5,835 nt of DNA from Candidatus Dadabacteria bacterium RIFCSPHIGHO2_12_FULL_53_21 (GTDB lineage Bacteria; Desulfobacterota_D; UBA1144; Nemesobacterales; UBA2774). This document shows, one piece after another, positions 1 through 5,816 of the stretch. Each line of letters opens with the position of its first letter. Positions within the stretch are counted from its first letter, which is position 1. The stretch lies in NCBI GenBank assembly GCA_001775255.1, contig MFCJ01000086.1, forward strand, positions 1 through 5,835. The letters are read 5' to 3'. Made by a program: the position numbers and the translations under genes. The notes below the pieces were generated by a model. It did no database searches. It saw only the letters and a program-made list of their open reading frames with translations, and had not been told where the DNA came from.

Positions 1-1
1 A

Positions 2-2419
2 ATTACCTCACACGATGGAACCCCTATATACGTAAGAGATGTAGCCGATGTAACTATCGGCCCCGAAATAAGACAGGGCGCTGTTACCAAAGACGGTAAA
101 GGAGAGGTTGTAACCGGAATCGTACTGATGCTCAAAGGGGCAAGCGGCAGGGAAGTAGTGACCAAAGTAAAGGAAAAAGTACAGGATATTCAAAAAGCGC
201 TTCCCCCGGGGGTTACCATCAAGCCCTTTTACGACAGGACGGAATTAGTGCAAAGGGCCATAGAAACTGTCGTTAAAGCGCTTGAAGAAGGAGCTGTTTT
301 CATATTCCTGGTTCTCCTTCTCTTTTTAGGAAACTTCCGCTCCGCCCTCATCGTCGGAACTGTTTTACCCCTCTCCGCTCTTTTTACGTTCATCATGATG
401 GGATTGTTTAATCTCTCCGCAAACCTCATGTCACTAGGGGGGCTCGCAATAGGGATAGGAATGCTCGTGGACGGGGCAATAGTGATGGTCGAAAATATTT
501 ACCGGCACCTGGAAGAAAACCCGGAATCGAGGAGAGAAATACGCCACACGGTACTCGACGCCGCTAAAGAGGTGGGCAGGCCTATAGTCTTTGGAGTTCT
601 TATAATCATTGCGGTTTTTCTGCCGCTCTTTACCCTTCAGGGAATTGAGGGAAAAATGTTTTCTCCGATGGCTTTTACCGTTAGTTTCGCGCTTCTGGGG
701 TCGCTCATCTTTTCTCTAACCGTAATACCGATACTATGCACGTTCTTATTCGGAGAAAAGAACCCCCGTCCCGAAAATACCTCCTCCCGCATATTGAGAG
801 TCTCGGAAGTCTTTAAGAAAGTGAGCAGCTTATTAGAATCATTATCGAACAAGATTATCGCTTCTCTTAAAAACTTTTATATCCCGATTCTCAAAAAAGC
901 CTTACGACACAGAAAACTTGTGGTAGTCGGAGCGGTATCGTCGCTCGTTCTAAGCCTTGCTCTGTTCCCCTTTATAGGAACAGAGTTTTTACCGCAGTTA
1001 AATGAGGGATCAATTGCCATCCAGGCGTTCCGTCTGCCGAGTATTTCGCTTACGGAGTCTCTCGACGTATCCGGACAAATTGAAAGAACAGTCATGAAAT
1101 TTCCTGAAGTCATAACCGTGGTATCCAAGACCGGGCGTGCCGAGATCGCCTCAGACCCGATGGGTGTGGAGATAAGCGATATTATCGTAAACCTAAGGCC
1201 TCAAAGGGACTGGAAAACTGCGAAGACCAACGAAGAGCTGGTTGAAAAAATGAGAGAAAAGCTCTCATTAATTCCGGGCGTAGCTTACAGCTTCTCTCAG
1301 CCTATAGCACTCAGGGTAGACGAACTCATATCAGGCGTAAAATCACAAATTGCAATAAAGCTCTTCGGTGAGGATATAGATGTGCTCAAAAACAAGGCTG
1401 AAGAAATCAGAGAGGTGGTGTCGAAAATCAAAGGTGTTGAAGATTTGAATGTCGAACGTGTTTCTGGGCTTCAATACCTGCAGATCGATATAGACAGGTC
1501 TCGAATAGCAAGATATGGGATCAACGTCTCAGACATACAGGAGATAGTAGAAACCGCGATAGGCGGTAAGGTTGCAACTGAGGTATTCGAGGGACAAAAG
1601 AGATTTGGAGTCCTTGTCAGGTTTCCCGAAGATGCGAGAAAAGATGTAAATACCATAAAAAATATCCTGGTAAGCGCTCCGGACGGCGCACGTATTCCTC
1701 TTGAGCAGCTTGCCGGAGTTTATCTTGAGGAGGGGCCGGCCCAGATAAGCAGAGAAAACGGACAGCGAAGAATTGTTATAGAATGTAACGTTGAGGGAAG
1801 GGACATCGGGGGATTTGTGGCTGAAGCTCAGAAGAAGATAGCTTCCCAGGTGGAATTGCCGCCGGGTTATTTTATCGACTGGGGAGGGCAATTCGAAAAC
1901 CAGCAAAGGGCTATGGCAAGGCTCTACATCGTTGTGCCTCTGGTGATCCTGCTTATATTCATCCTCCTTTTCAGCACATTTAATTCTTTAAAGAACGCCC
2001 TCCTGATCATCATGAACATCCCGTTCGCCGTCATAGGCGGCATTCTCGCTCTTTTTATCTCCGGCCTTTATCTGAGCGTTTCCGCCTCCGTCGGCTTCAT
2101 AGCGCTTTTCGGAGTAGCGGTATTAAACGGGATTGTGATGGTGTCCTACTTTAACCAGTTAAGACATGAAGGGGCAGCTTTGGAAGAAGCTGTTATCCGA
2201 GGCGCGGAACTGAGACTCAGACCCGTTCTAATGACAGCACTGGTTGCGAGTCTCGGGCTAGTTCCTATGCTTCTAGCCACAGGTCCCGGTTCAGAGATAC
2301 AAAAACCGCTCGCGACGGTTGTGATCGGGGGCCTCATTACATCGACCCTGCTCACTCTGTTAGTGCTTCCAGTAATATACAACTGGTTGGAAATAGAAAA
2401 AGCTGAAGTAGAAATTTAA
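2..2419 (+). CDS. Heavy-metal efflux RND pump, inner-membrane subunit (CzcA/CusA family), 5' truncated by window
   Basis: This is the proton-driven inner-membrane subunit of a tripartite RND exporter, which moves metal cations out of the cell with a periplasmic adaptor and an outer-membrane channel. The frame is open to the window edge: the first codons read ITSHDGTPIYVRDVA, a typical periplasmic RND stretch, so the Met at 128 is internal. About 805 residues are visible of the usual ~1020-1060; roughly the first 220-250 are missing. Visible in order are the end of the first porter domain, a helix cluster (about 280-760), the second porter domain (about 1000-1900) and the last helix cluster (about 1920-2390). 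The proton-relay helix reads GIGMLVDGAIVMVEN (452-496). It keeps the Asp and Glu matching CzcA D408 and E415, but Gly replaces D402. RVDELISGVKS (about 1315-1347) is CzcA-like and lacks the Met found there in CusA. Family assignment is certain; the metal is not, with a divalent cation the better guess. Confidence 0.95.
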   Translation: MTSHDGTPIYVRDVADVTIGPEIRQGAVTKDGKGEVVTGIVLMLKGASGREVVTKVKEKVQDIQKALPPGVTIKPFYDRTELVQRAIETVVKALEEGAVFIFLVLLLFLGNFRSALIVGTVLPLSALFTFIMMGLFNLSANLMSLGGLAIGIGMLVDGAIVMVENIYRHLEENPESRREIRHTVLDAAKEVGRPIVFGVLIIIAVFLPLFTLQGIEGKMFSPMAFTVSFALLGSLIFSLTVIPILCTFLFGEKNPRPENTSSRILRVSEVFKKVSSLLESLSNKIIASLKNFYIPILKKALRHRKLVVVGAVSSLVLSLALFPFIGTEFLPQLNEGSIAIQAFRLPSISLTESLDVSGQIERTVMKFPEVITVVSKTGRAEIASDPMGVEISDIIVNLRPQRDWKTAKTNEELVEKMREKLSLIPGVAYSFSQPIALRVDELISGVKSQIAIKLFGEDIDVLKNKAEEIREVVSKIKGVEDLNVERVSGLQYLQIDIDRSRIARYGINVSDIQEIVETAIGGKVATEVFEGQKRFGVLVRFPEDARKDVNTIKNILVSAPDGARIPLEQLAGVYLEEGPAQISRENGQRRIVIECNVEGRDIGGFVAEAQKKIASQVELPPGYFIDWGGQFENQQRAMARLYIVVPLVILLIFILLFSTFNSLKNALLIIMNIPFAVIGGILALFISGLYLSVSASVGFIALFGVAVLNGIVMVSYFNQLRHEGAALEEAVIRGAELRLRPVLMTALVASLGLVPMLLATGPGSEIQKPLATVVIGGLITSTLLTLLVLPVIYNWLEIEKAEVEI

Positions 2420-2436
2420 TTCAGGGAGGGATAATC

Positions 2437-2778
2437 ATGAAAGAGATCAAAGCAATAATACAGCCGTTCATGCTCTCGAAAGTAATCAATGCGTTGAAAG
2501 AGAGGGAGGATTTGCCGGGCGTAACGGTCTCGGAGATAAAGGGTTTCGGCAAGACGCGGGCAGAAGGGGTACAAAATAAAATTGTTGAGGATTTGATAGG
2601 TTATGTCAAAAGAATCAAATTGGAAATCGTTGTCCCGGATAACATCGCGGATGAAGTCGTGAATATAATTTCCACACATGCTCGCACGGGGCGGGCAGGT
2701 GACGGCAAGATCTTCGTGTATACGGTAGACGAAGTAGTAAAGATACGGACGGGCGAGAGGGGAGAAGGGGCTATTTAG
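2437..2778 (+). CDS. P-II-family signalling protein, PII-NG type associated with metal RND pump
   Basis: A 113-residue protein of normal P-II length, expected to be a cytosolic trimer that binds adenine nucleotides and touches a partner through its T-loop. The N-terminus (KAIIQPFMLSKV), EIKGFG (33-38) and the signature TGRAGDGKIFV (84-94) are classic. K91 and R104 match nucleotide-binding K90 and R103 of E. coli GlnB, and K102 replaces R101. The T-loop has normal length but atypical content: the uridylylated Tyr51 becomes Asp52, Tyr46 becomes Asn47, and Gln39, which helps bind Mg/2-oxoglutarate, becomes Thr40. Control by uridylylation and canonical 2-oxoglutarate sensing are therefore unlikely. 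It starts 17 bp after the RND gene with a strong AGGGAGGG site six bases before the ATG, so it is probably co-transcribed. This matches the PII-NG group, known to sit beside heavy-metal RND genes. Binding to the pump is inference. A glnB or glnK call would mislead. Confidence 0.93.
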   Translation: MKEIKAIIQPFMLSKVINALKEREDLPGVTVSEIKGFGKTRAEGVQNKIVEDLIGYVKRIKLEIVVPDNIADEVVNIISTHARTGRAGDGKIFVYTVDEVVKIRTGERGEGAI

Positions 2779-2794
2779 CATCTCTCCATACAAT

Positions 2795-2816
2795 GAAAAT
2801 CAAAATAAAGATTTTC
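2795..2816. repeat. AT-rich perfect inverted repeat in the P-II / Spy-like gap
   Basis: GAAAATC and GATTTTC form a perfect 7-bp inverted repeat around an 8-nt AT-rich loop, in the 67-bp gap between the P-II gene and the Spy-like gene. There is no GC-rich stem, and the T residues belong to the stem itself, so it is a poor rho-independent terminator. It could be a dyad operator or an mRNA processing or stability element. No regulator can be named. Confidence 0.45.
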
Positions 2817-2845
2817 GTGTATATAAAATAAATGGAGGTGTAAAT

Positions 2846-3325
2846 ATGAGCGGATTAATCACTTGTTTTTTAATCATAGCATCATTGATTTCTTGTTTGT
2901 ATGCCTATCCTGCAAGGCCGCAGCAGGACGAAGCATTTCAAAACAGCACCGGCCCGAAAGACAAGCCATCCGAATTAACCGGGGGAATGGCGCCGAAGAT
3001 GAGCAAGGTTGTCGATAAACTCCTTACCAACGCCGATACTCTTCAGCTTACGGAAAAGCAAAGAGAGTCATTATCAATGATCCCGGATAAGTACATTTAT
3101 CCGCTGAGAAGAAAAGAAGCGGATTATGACATCGCACGCATGAAGGTCAACAACCTGATGCAAGACCCGGATTTCGATCCCGCTCAAGCTAAGAAAGAAA
3201 CGAAAATACTGGAAGAAACGGCTCTTGATATGGCCAATATATCGATAGATGCTTTAGCGGGGATAAGAAGCGCTATCGGTGTAGAAAATTTTAAAACGAT
3301 TTTATCCATGCTAGGCCAAAAATAG
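2846..3325 (+). CDS. Exported Spy/CpxP/CnrX-like (LTxxQ-type) periplasmic protein
   Basis: A 159-residue protein with a hydrophobic export signal (about residues 3-20) followed by a mostly helical mature region. LQLTEKQRESL (66-76) is the LTxxQ-type motif of the Spy/CpxP/CnrX superfamily. The following helices, KEADYDIARMKVNNLM (90-105), a DPDFDPAQAKK turn and a long C-terminal helix ending GVENFKTIL, follow the usual pattern of that fold. Members act as periplasmic chaperones, inhibitors of envelope-stress kinases, or metal sensors in resistance operons. The downstream position to an RND metal pump favours metal stress. The N-terminus carries no Lys or Arg, unusual for a signal peptide, and LISC (14-17) resembles a lipobox, so it may be a lipoprotein anchored at Cys17; otherwise cleavage near LYA (18-20) is plausible. 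The mature part has no His and several Met. The start is set by GGAGGTG at 2834-2840. Family assignment is by pattern only, so fairly sure rather than certain. Confidence 0.75.
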   Translation: MSGLITCFLIIASLISCLYAYPARPQQDEAFQNSTGPKDKPSELTGGMAPKMSKVVDKLLTNADTLQLTEKQRESLSMIPDKYIYPLRRKEADYDIARMKVNNLMQDPDFDPAQAKKETKILEETALDMANISIDALAGIRSAIGVENFKTILSMLGQK

Positions 3326-3543
3326 ATAAATTAAACTTCAGAAAAAGACCGAATACTCAAAAATGGCCCGGCGGAACCGGCCGGCTAAAAAAAGAAACAA
3401 ACCATGTCAGATGTACTGATTTCGGACACCCCGTGATCGCAGCGAAACCCGGATTACTTTCAAATCATTGAATAATAATTCCCGGCATTCCTTTTGCATT
3501 AACAATCTGAAAGCGGAAGTTTATTTCGATAAGGGAGGTCAAA
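3326..3543. other. Intergenic region between the efflux block and the peroxidase block
   Basis: These 218 bp carry no convincing gene. They contain a GC-rich hairpin (3365-3382) and a short AT-rich dyad, TTCAA-ATCA-TTGAA (3459-3472), followed by AT-rich sequence up to the GGGAGGT site (3533-3539) of the next gene. It is the largest gap before the window's tail and lies at a composition change, so the promoter for the right-hand operon is most likely here. I see no well-spaced -35/-10 pair good enough to call. Confidence 0.5.
3365..3382. repeat. GC-rich hairpin with one bulge, A-tract on its 3' side
   Basis: GGCCCGG, a CGGAA loop and CCGGCC form a 6-bp stem with one bulged C, followed after GGCT by seven A residues. 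On the + strand it lacks a T-run, so it is not a standard terminator for the genes to the left. On the - strand a five-T tract follows the stem, but no minus-strand gene needs it. It may be a relic or act as an mRNA 3'-end structure. Confidence 0.35.
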
Positions 3544-4038
3544 ATGAATGCCGCTCACTGGCATCTTATCCTGAATCATATACCCCTCGTAGGCATAGGG
3601 TTCGTGATTCTGCTTATGATTATAGCCCTCGCAAGAAAGTCCCCGGAGCTAAAAAACGTGGCCCAGATATTCACGGTCATTGTCGCACTCTGGGCAATAC
3701 CTTCATATCTGACGGGGGAGCCGGCCGAGGAAATAGTAGAGGACATGCCGGGCATATCGGAGGACTCGATCCACGAGCACGAGGAGTTCGCGGAAAAAGC
3801 GTTCATATTCATCGAGGTAGTTGGAGGGATAGCGCTTATAGCGCTCATCGGCGGCAGGTTCAATAAAAAGCTTGGCAACACGCTCGCGGTCGTCACGCTT
3901 GTCGGCCTCATAGCCGGGGGCGGACTCATCGCCTGGACGGCCAACCTCGGGGGGAAGATACACCACCAGGAGATAAGGGGCGAGAAAACCGCCCTGAGCC
4001 CGCCCGCGGGTGATGCTAATAAAGAAGACAACGACTGA
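3544..4038 (+). CDS. Uncharacterised four-helix membrane protein with clustered His/Glu residues
   Basis: I do not recognise a named family. The 164 residues predict four membrane helices (about 12-30, 38-57, 86-104, 110-133) and a polar tail with no cleavable signal. Potential ligand residues cluster near the membrane edges: HWHLILNH (His5, His7, His12), the loop between helices 2 and 3 with TGEPAEEIVE (57-66) and HEHEE (77-81), and GGKIHHQEIR (136-145) just after helix 4. Helix 2 ends in PSYLTGEPAE and helix 4 runs into WTANLGGKI; I take these as conserved signatures, from memory of similar bacterial hypothetical proteins. Such His placement would suit b-type heme, quinone or metal binding, but no family rule proves it. 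It begins the operon ending in the di-heme peroxidase, 35 bp before the next gene, so a role in electron supply or peroxidase assembly is a reasonable inference. The start is supported by GGGAGGT at 3533-3539. Confidence 0.88.
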   Translation: MNAAHWHLILNHIPLVGIGFVILLMIIALARKSPELKNVAQIFTVIVALWAIPSYLTGEPAEEIVEDMPGISEDSIHEHEEFAEKAFIFIEVVGGIALIALIGGRFNKKLGNTLAVVTLVGLIAGGGLIAWTANLGGKIHHQEIRGEKTALSPPAGDANKEDND

Positions 4039-4073
4039 ATGCGCCTAAATGAAAAGATAGAGGGAGGGAAAGG

Positions 4074-4379
4074 ATGAAGGAAAACCATACGGGCAGATAC
4101 ACTGCATACGTAAAATATTTCGTCATAGCGGCGCTTACGGCCGCATGGATACTCGCCGCGTGGACGGGGTTCATGCTCGGGGTCGTCCCCTATTCGCCCG
4201 GGGACGAGAAGGATGTCCTGCTGCTCGGATATACGAGGGCAGAGTGGGGTATTATACATTCATGGCTGAGCGTGGGCGCGGTCTCCATAACGGCGGTCGA
4301 GATATTAATAACCCGGAAGTCCCTCAGGGAATTCATAAGGTATTTAACCGAGCCCCAGGGGAAGGAAACCGCCGATTGA
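4074..4379 (+). CDS. Small two-helix membrane protein, possibly DUF4405/cytochrome b-like
   Basis: A 101-residue protein with two predicted membrane helices (about 14-38 and 58-79) and short charged ends. The second helix starts WGIIHSWLSVGAV (58-70). This W-x3-H-x-W pattern resembles small cytochrome b-type proteins such as DUF4405, where that His binds heme and a second His lies about two helical turns or more further on. Here the later candidate position carries Glu76 in TAVEIL, so bis-His heme binding within one chain is doubtful unless a partner supplies the other ligand. It lies 35 bp after the four-helix membrane protein and 61 bp before the peroxidase, each with its own strong Shine-Dalgarno (GGGAGGG at 4062-4068 here). 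It is probably co-transcribed and may pair with the upstream membrane protein. That it is a real membrane protein is well supported; heme binding and the family name are tentative. Confidence 0.85.
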   Translation: MKENHTGRYTAYVKYFVIAALTAAWILAAWTGFMLGVVPYSPGDEKDVLLLGYTRAEWGIIHSWLSVGAVSITAVEILITRKSLREFIRYLTEPQGKETAD

Positions 4380-4440
4380 CGCGCGCATCCGGGCGGCGGC
4401 AGCGGCAGAAGCAAAAATTATTGACTGAGGTGTTCCTGAT

Positions 4441-5514
4441 ATGAGAAACATACCGCTTAACCTTGCATTGATACTTCTCGTTATCGCAGCGGCGGGGGCC
4501 TCGCACGCGGAAGACGATACGATGAAACAGGCGGCCGCGCTCTTCAAGCCCATACCGGCAGCCGCTCCCGAGGACAAGGAAAACCCCGTGACACCCGAAA
4601 AGACAGAGCTCGGGAAGATGCTCTATTTCGATCCGAGGCTCTCGGCTTCGGACCTCATAAGCTGCAATACTTGTCATAACGTCGGCACGGGAGGCGTGGA
4701 CCTCCAGGAAACTTCGATCGGACACGCCTGGCAGAAGGGTCCGAGGAACGCACCAACCGTGCTAAACTCCGTATTCAACATAGCACAGTTCTGGGACGGG
4801 AGGGCCAGGGACCTGGCCGAGCAGGCCAAGGGGCCCATGCAGGCGACAGTCGAGATGAGCAACACCCCGGAGAGGGTCGTAGCGACGTTAAAGAGCATGC
4901 CCGCATACGCGGACTATTTTAAGAAATCTTTCCCCGGCGAGGCGGACCCGGTAACGTTCGATAACGCCGTTAAGGCTATAGAGGCGTTCGAATCCGCGCT
5001 CCTTACCCCGGACTCCCCGTTCGACAGGTATATCGGGGGGGACGTTTCCGCGCTCACGGAAAGCCGGAAAGAGGGTCTCGCCCTGTTTATTAACAAAGGG
5101 TGCGCGGGATGTCACAACGGCGTCAACGTGGGCGGCGGCGGGTACTTCCCGTTCGGGCTCGTGGAGAAGCCCACCGACGAGGTCAGGCCTCCGGGAGACA
5201 AGGGGCGCTTCGCGGTGACAAAAACAAAGAGCGACGAATACGTGTACAAGGTCCCGACGCTCCGCAATATAACCCTCACCACGCCATATTTCCATTCGGG
5301 AAAGGTGTGGGACCTGAAAGAGGCGGTTGCAATAATGGGCTCGGTACAGCTCGGCATGAAGCTCACGGACGGGGAAGTGGACAGGATCGTGGATTTCCTC
5401 GGAGCCCTCACGGGCGAACAGCCTGAAGTAGTCTATCCGATACTCCCCCCTAACGGACCCGACACCCCGCGCCCGGTGCTCGACATACCCGGGACGAACG
5501 GCAAGGGGAATTAA
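4441..5514 (+). CDS. ccpA: Di-heme cytochrome c peroxidase (bacterial CcpA type), complete
   Basis: A 357-residue periplasmic enzyme that reduces hydrogen peroxide to water using electrons from small cytochromes or another donor. A signal peptide (about 1-23, ending ASHA) precedes the mature protein. Two heme c sites are present: CNTCH (75-79, low-potential catalytic heme) and CAGCH (221-225, high-potential heme). Subtracting 24 gives Pseudomonas aeruginosa mature numbering throughout: His95 (H71, distal ligand released on reductive activation), Trp118 (W94), Gln128 (Q104), Glu138 (E114), His285 (H261) and Met299 (M275, axial ligand of the high-potential heme). Nothing needed for catalysis appears missing, and the uninterrupted register implies no insertions or deletions between these points. 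The MauG branch normally has Tyr instead of Met at the last position, so this is a true peroxidase. A GAGGTG site (4427-4432) supports the start. It closes an operon with two membrane proteins, its likely partners, and a terminator overlaps its stop. Confidence 0.97.
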   Translation: MRNIPLNLALILLVIAAAGASHAEDDTMKQAAALFKPIPAAAPEDKENPVTPEKTELGKMLYFDPRLSASDLISCNTCHNVGTGGVDLQETSIGHAWQKGPRNAPTVLNSVFNIAQFWDGRARDLAEQAKGPMQATVEMSNTPERVVATLKSMPAYADYFKKSFPGEADPVTFDNAVKAIEAFESALLTPDSPFDRYIGGDVSALTESRKEGLALFINKGCAGCHNGVNVGGGGYFPFGLVEKPTDEVRPPGDKGRFAVTKTKSDEYVYKVPTLRNITLTTPYFHSGKVWDLKEAVAIMGSVQLGMKLTDGEVDRIVDFLGALTGEQPEVVYPILPPNGPDTPRPVLDIPGTNGKGN

Positions 5515-5546
5515 GGCGGAGACGCGCACCGGAAATCCCGCCTTTT
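5513..5546 (+). terminator. Rho-independent terminator after the peroxidase gene
   Basis: AAGGCGG (5513-5519) and CCGCCTT (5538-5544) form a perfect 7-bp stem with an 18-nt loop, ending in TTTT (5543-5546). The stem starts inside the TAA stop codon. The loop is longer than usual and the T-run short, so efficiency may be moderate, but the position closes the operon well. Confidence 0.7.
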
Positions 5547-5548
5547 AC

Positions 5549-5586
5549 TGTCATTGCGAGCAACGGTTTCGACCGAGGGAGAAATC
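5549..5586. repeat. GTCATTGCGAGC-type dispersed repeat, 5' part
   Basis: The stretch begins TGTCATTGCGAGCAACGG, the start of a dispersed intergenic repeat that I know from several environmental bacterial lineages and that normally ends in GCAATCTC. Here it holds a small perfect hairpin, CGGT-TTCG-ACCG (5564-5575), and ends in a degenerate GAGAAATC. Repeat identity comes from memory of the motif; only one partial copy is visible here. Confidence 0.6.
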
Positions 5587-5652
5587 GGACGTCTTTGGCT
5601 AATTGTAAATAAGCTTCTTCGTCATCGTACCCGGGTCACAAAACCAAATCAT

Positions 5653-5669
5653 GAAGCGAAGCAATCTCG
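5653..5669. repeat. GAAGCGAAGCAATCTCG, 3' part of the same repeat class
   Basis: GAAGCGAAGCAATCTCG is the characteristic second half of the GTCATTGCGAGC repeat class, lying about 70 bp after the first half-copy and in the same orientation. The sequence before it (about 5617-5652) does not carry the expected first half intact. It is either a second, decayed copy or the end of one copy split by inserted sequence. Confidence 0.55.
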
Positions 5670-5682
5670 TATTCCCGTTTTC

Positions 5683-5717
5683 TTTTGTCATTCCCGAATG
5701 CTTCTATCGGGAATCCA
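5683..5717. repeat. GTCATTCCCGA...TCGGGAATCCAG palindromic repeat
   Basis: ATTCCCGA (5690-5697) and TCGGGAAT (5707-5714) form a perfect 8-bp inverted repeat around a 9-nt loop, flanked by TTTTGTC and CCAG. This matches a second widespread intergenic repeat class that I recognise by its GTCATTCCCG start and GGGAATCCAG end. It appears complete. An extra ATTCCCG at 5671-5677 directly repeats its left arm. Confidence 0.65.
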
Positions 5718-5749
5718 GCCTTTTCTTCATCGACATTACAGAATTTGCG

Positions 5750-5765
5750 GCGGGTGAACACCCGC
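5750..5765. repeat. Perfect 7-bp palindrome GCGGGTG-AA-CACCCGC
   Basis: GCGGGTGAACACCCGC is a perfect inverted repeat with a two-base centre (in practice a 6-bp stem with a GAAC loop), followed by AGGCGTACGA. No T-run follows, so it is not a terminator. It resembles the core of another family of GC-rich intergenic palindromes; that assignment is tentative. Confidence 0.5.
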
Positions 5766-5816
5766 AGGCGTACGATCTCTAACCAACTCCTCCGCTCAAC
5801 CAACAACCGAAGCCAA

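Noticed and set aside
128..2419. Treating the Met at 128 as the start of the RND protein
   Set aside because: The frame stays open to the window edge and the upstream codons encode typical RND sequence (PIYVRDVA and onward), so this Met is internal.
2822..2829. TATAAAAT as a -10 box for the Spy-like gene
   Set aside because: Transcription from it would begin at or beyond the ribosome binding site at 2834-2840, leaving no usable leader.
3494..3525. TTGCAT ... TTTATT as a sigma70 promoter for the right-hand operon
   Set aside because: The spacer is 20 bp, too long, and both boxes are poor matches; a promoter is likely in the gap but not at a position I can defend.
3468..3866. Plus-strand ORF overlapping the start of the four-helix membrane gene
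   Set aside because: It lacks a ribosome binding site, is low-complexity basic sequence, and competes with a gene that has a strong Shine-Dalgarno and coherent helices.
3576..4259. Long minus-strand ORF (227 codons) across the two membrane genes
   Set aside because: It is antisense to two well-supported genes in GC-rich DNA, and its translation is Pro/Ser/Arg-rich without recognisable motifs.
4145..4444. Plus-strand ORF overlapping the two-helix membrane gene and the peroxidase start
   Set aside because: Frame-shifted Arg/Gly-rich translation, no good ribosome binding site, and the overlapped gene has a clear membrane-protein pattern.
4888..5529. Minus-strand ORF (213 codons) antisense to the peroxidase
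   Set aside because: It overlaps a gene with fully conserved catalytic residues; its Arg/Glu/Val-rich translation is typical of a codon-bias shadow.
5554..5757. 67-codon ORF in the tail
   Set aside because: It runs through several dispersed repeats and has no ribosome binding site, so it is a chance reading frame.
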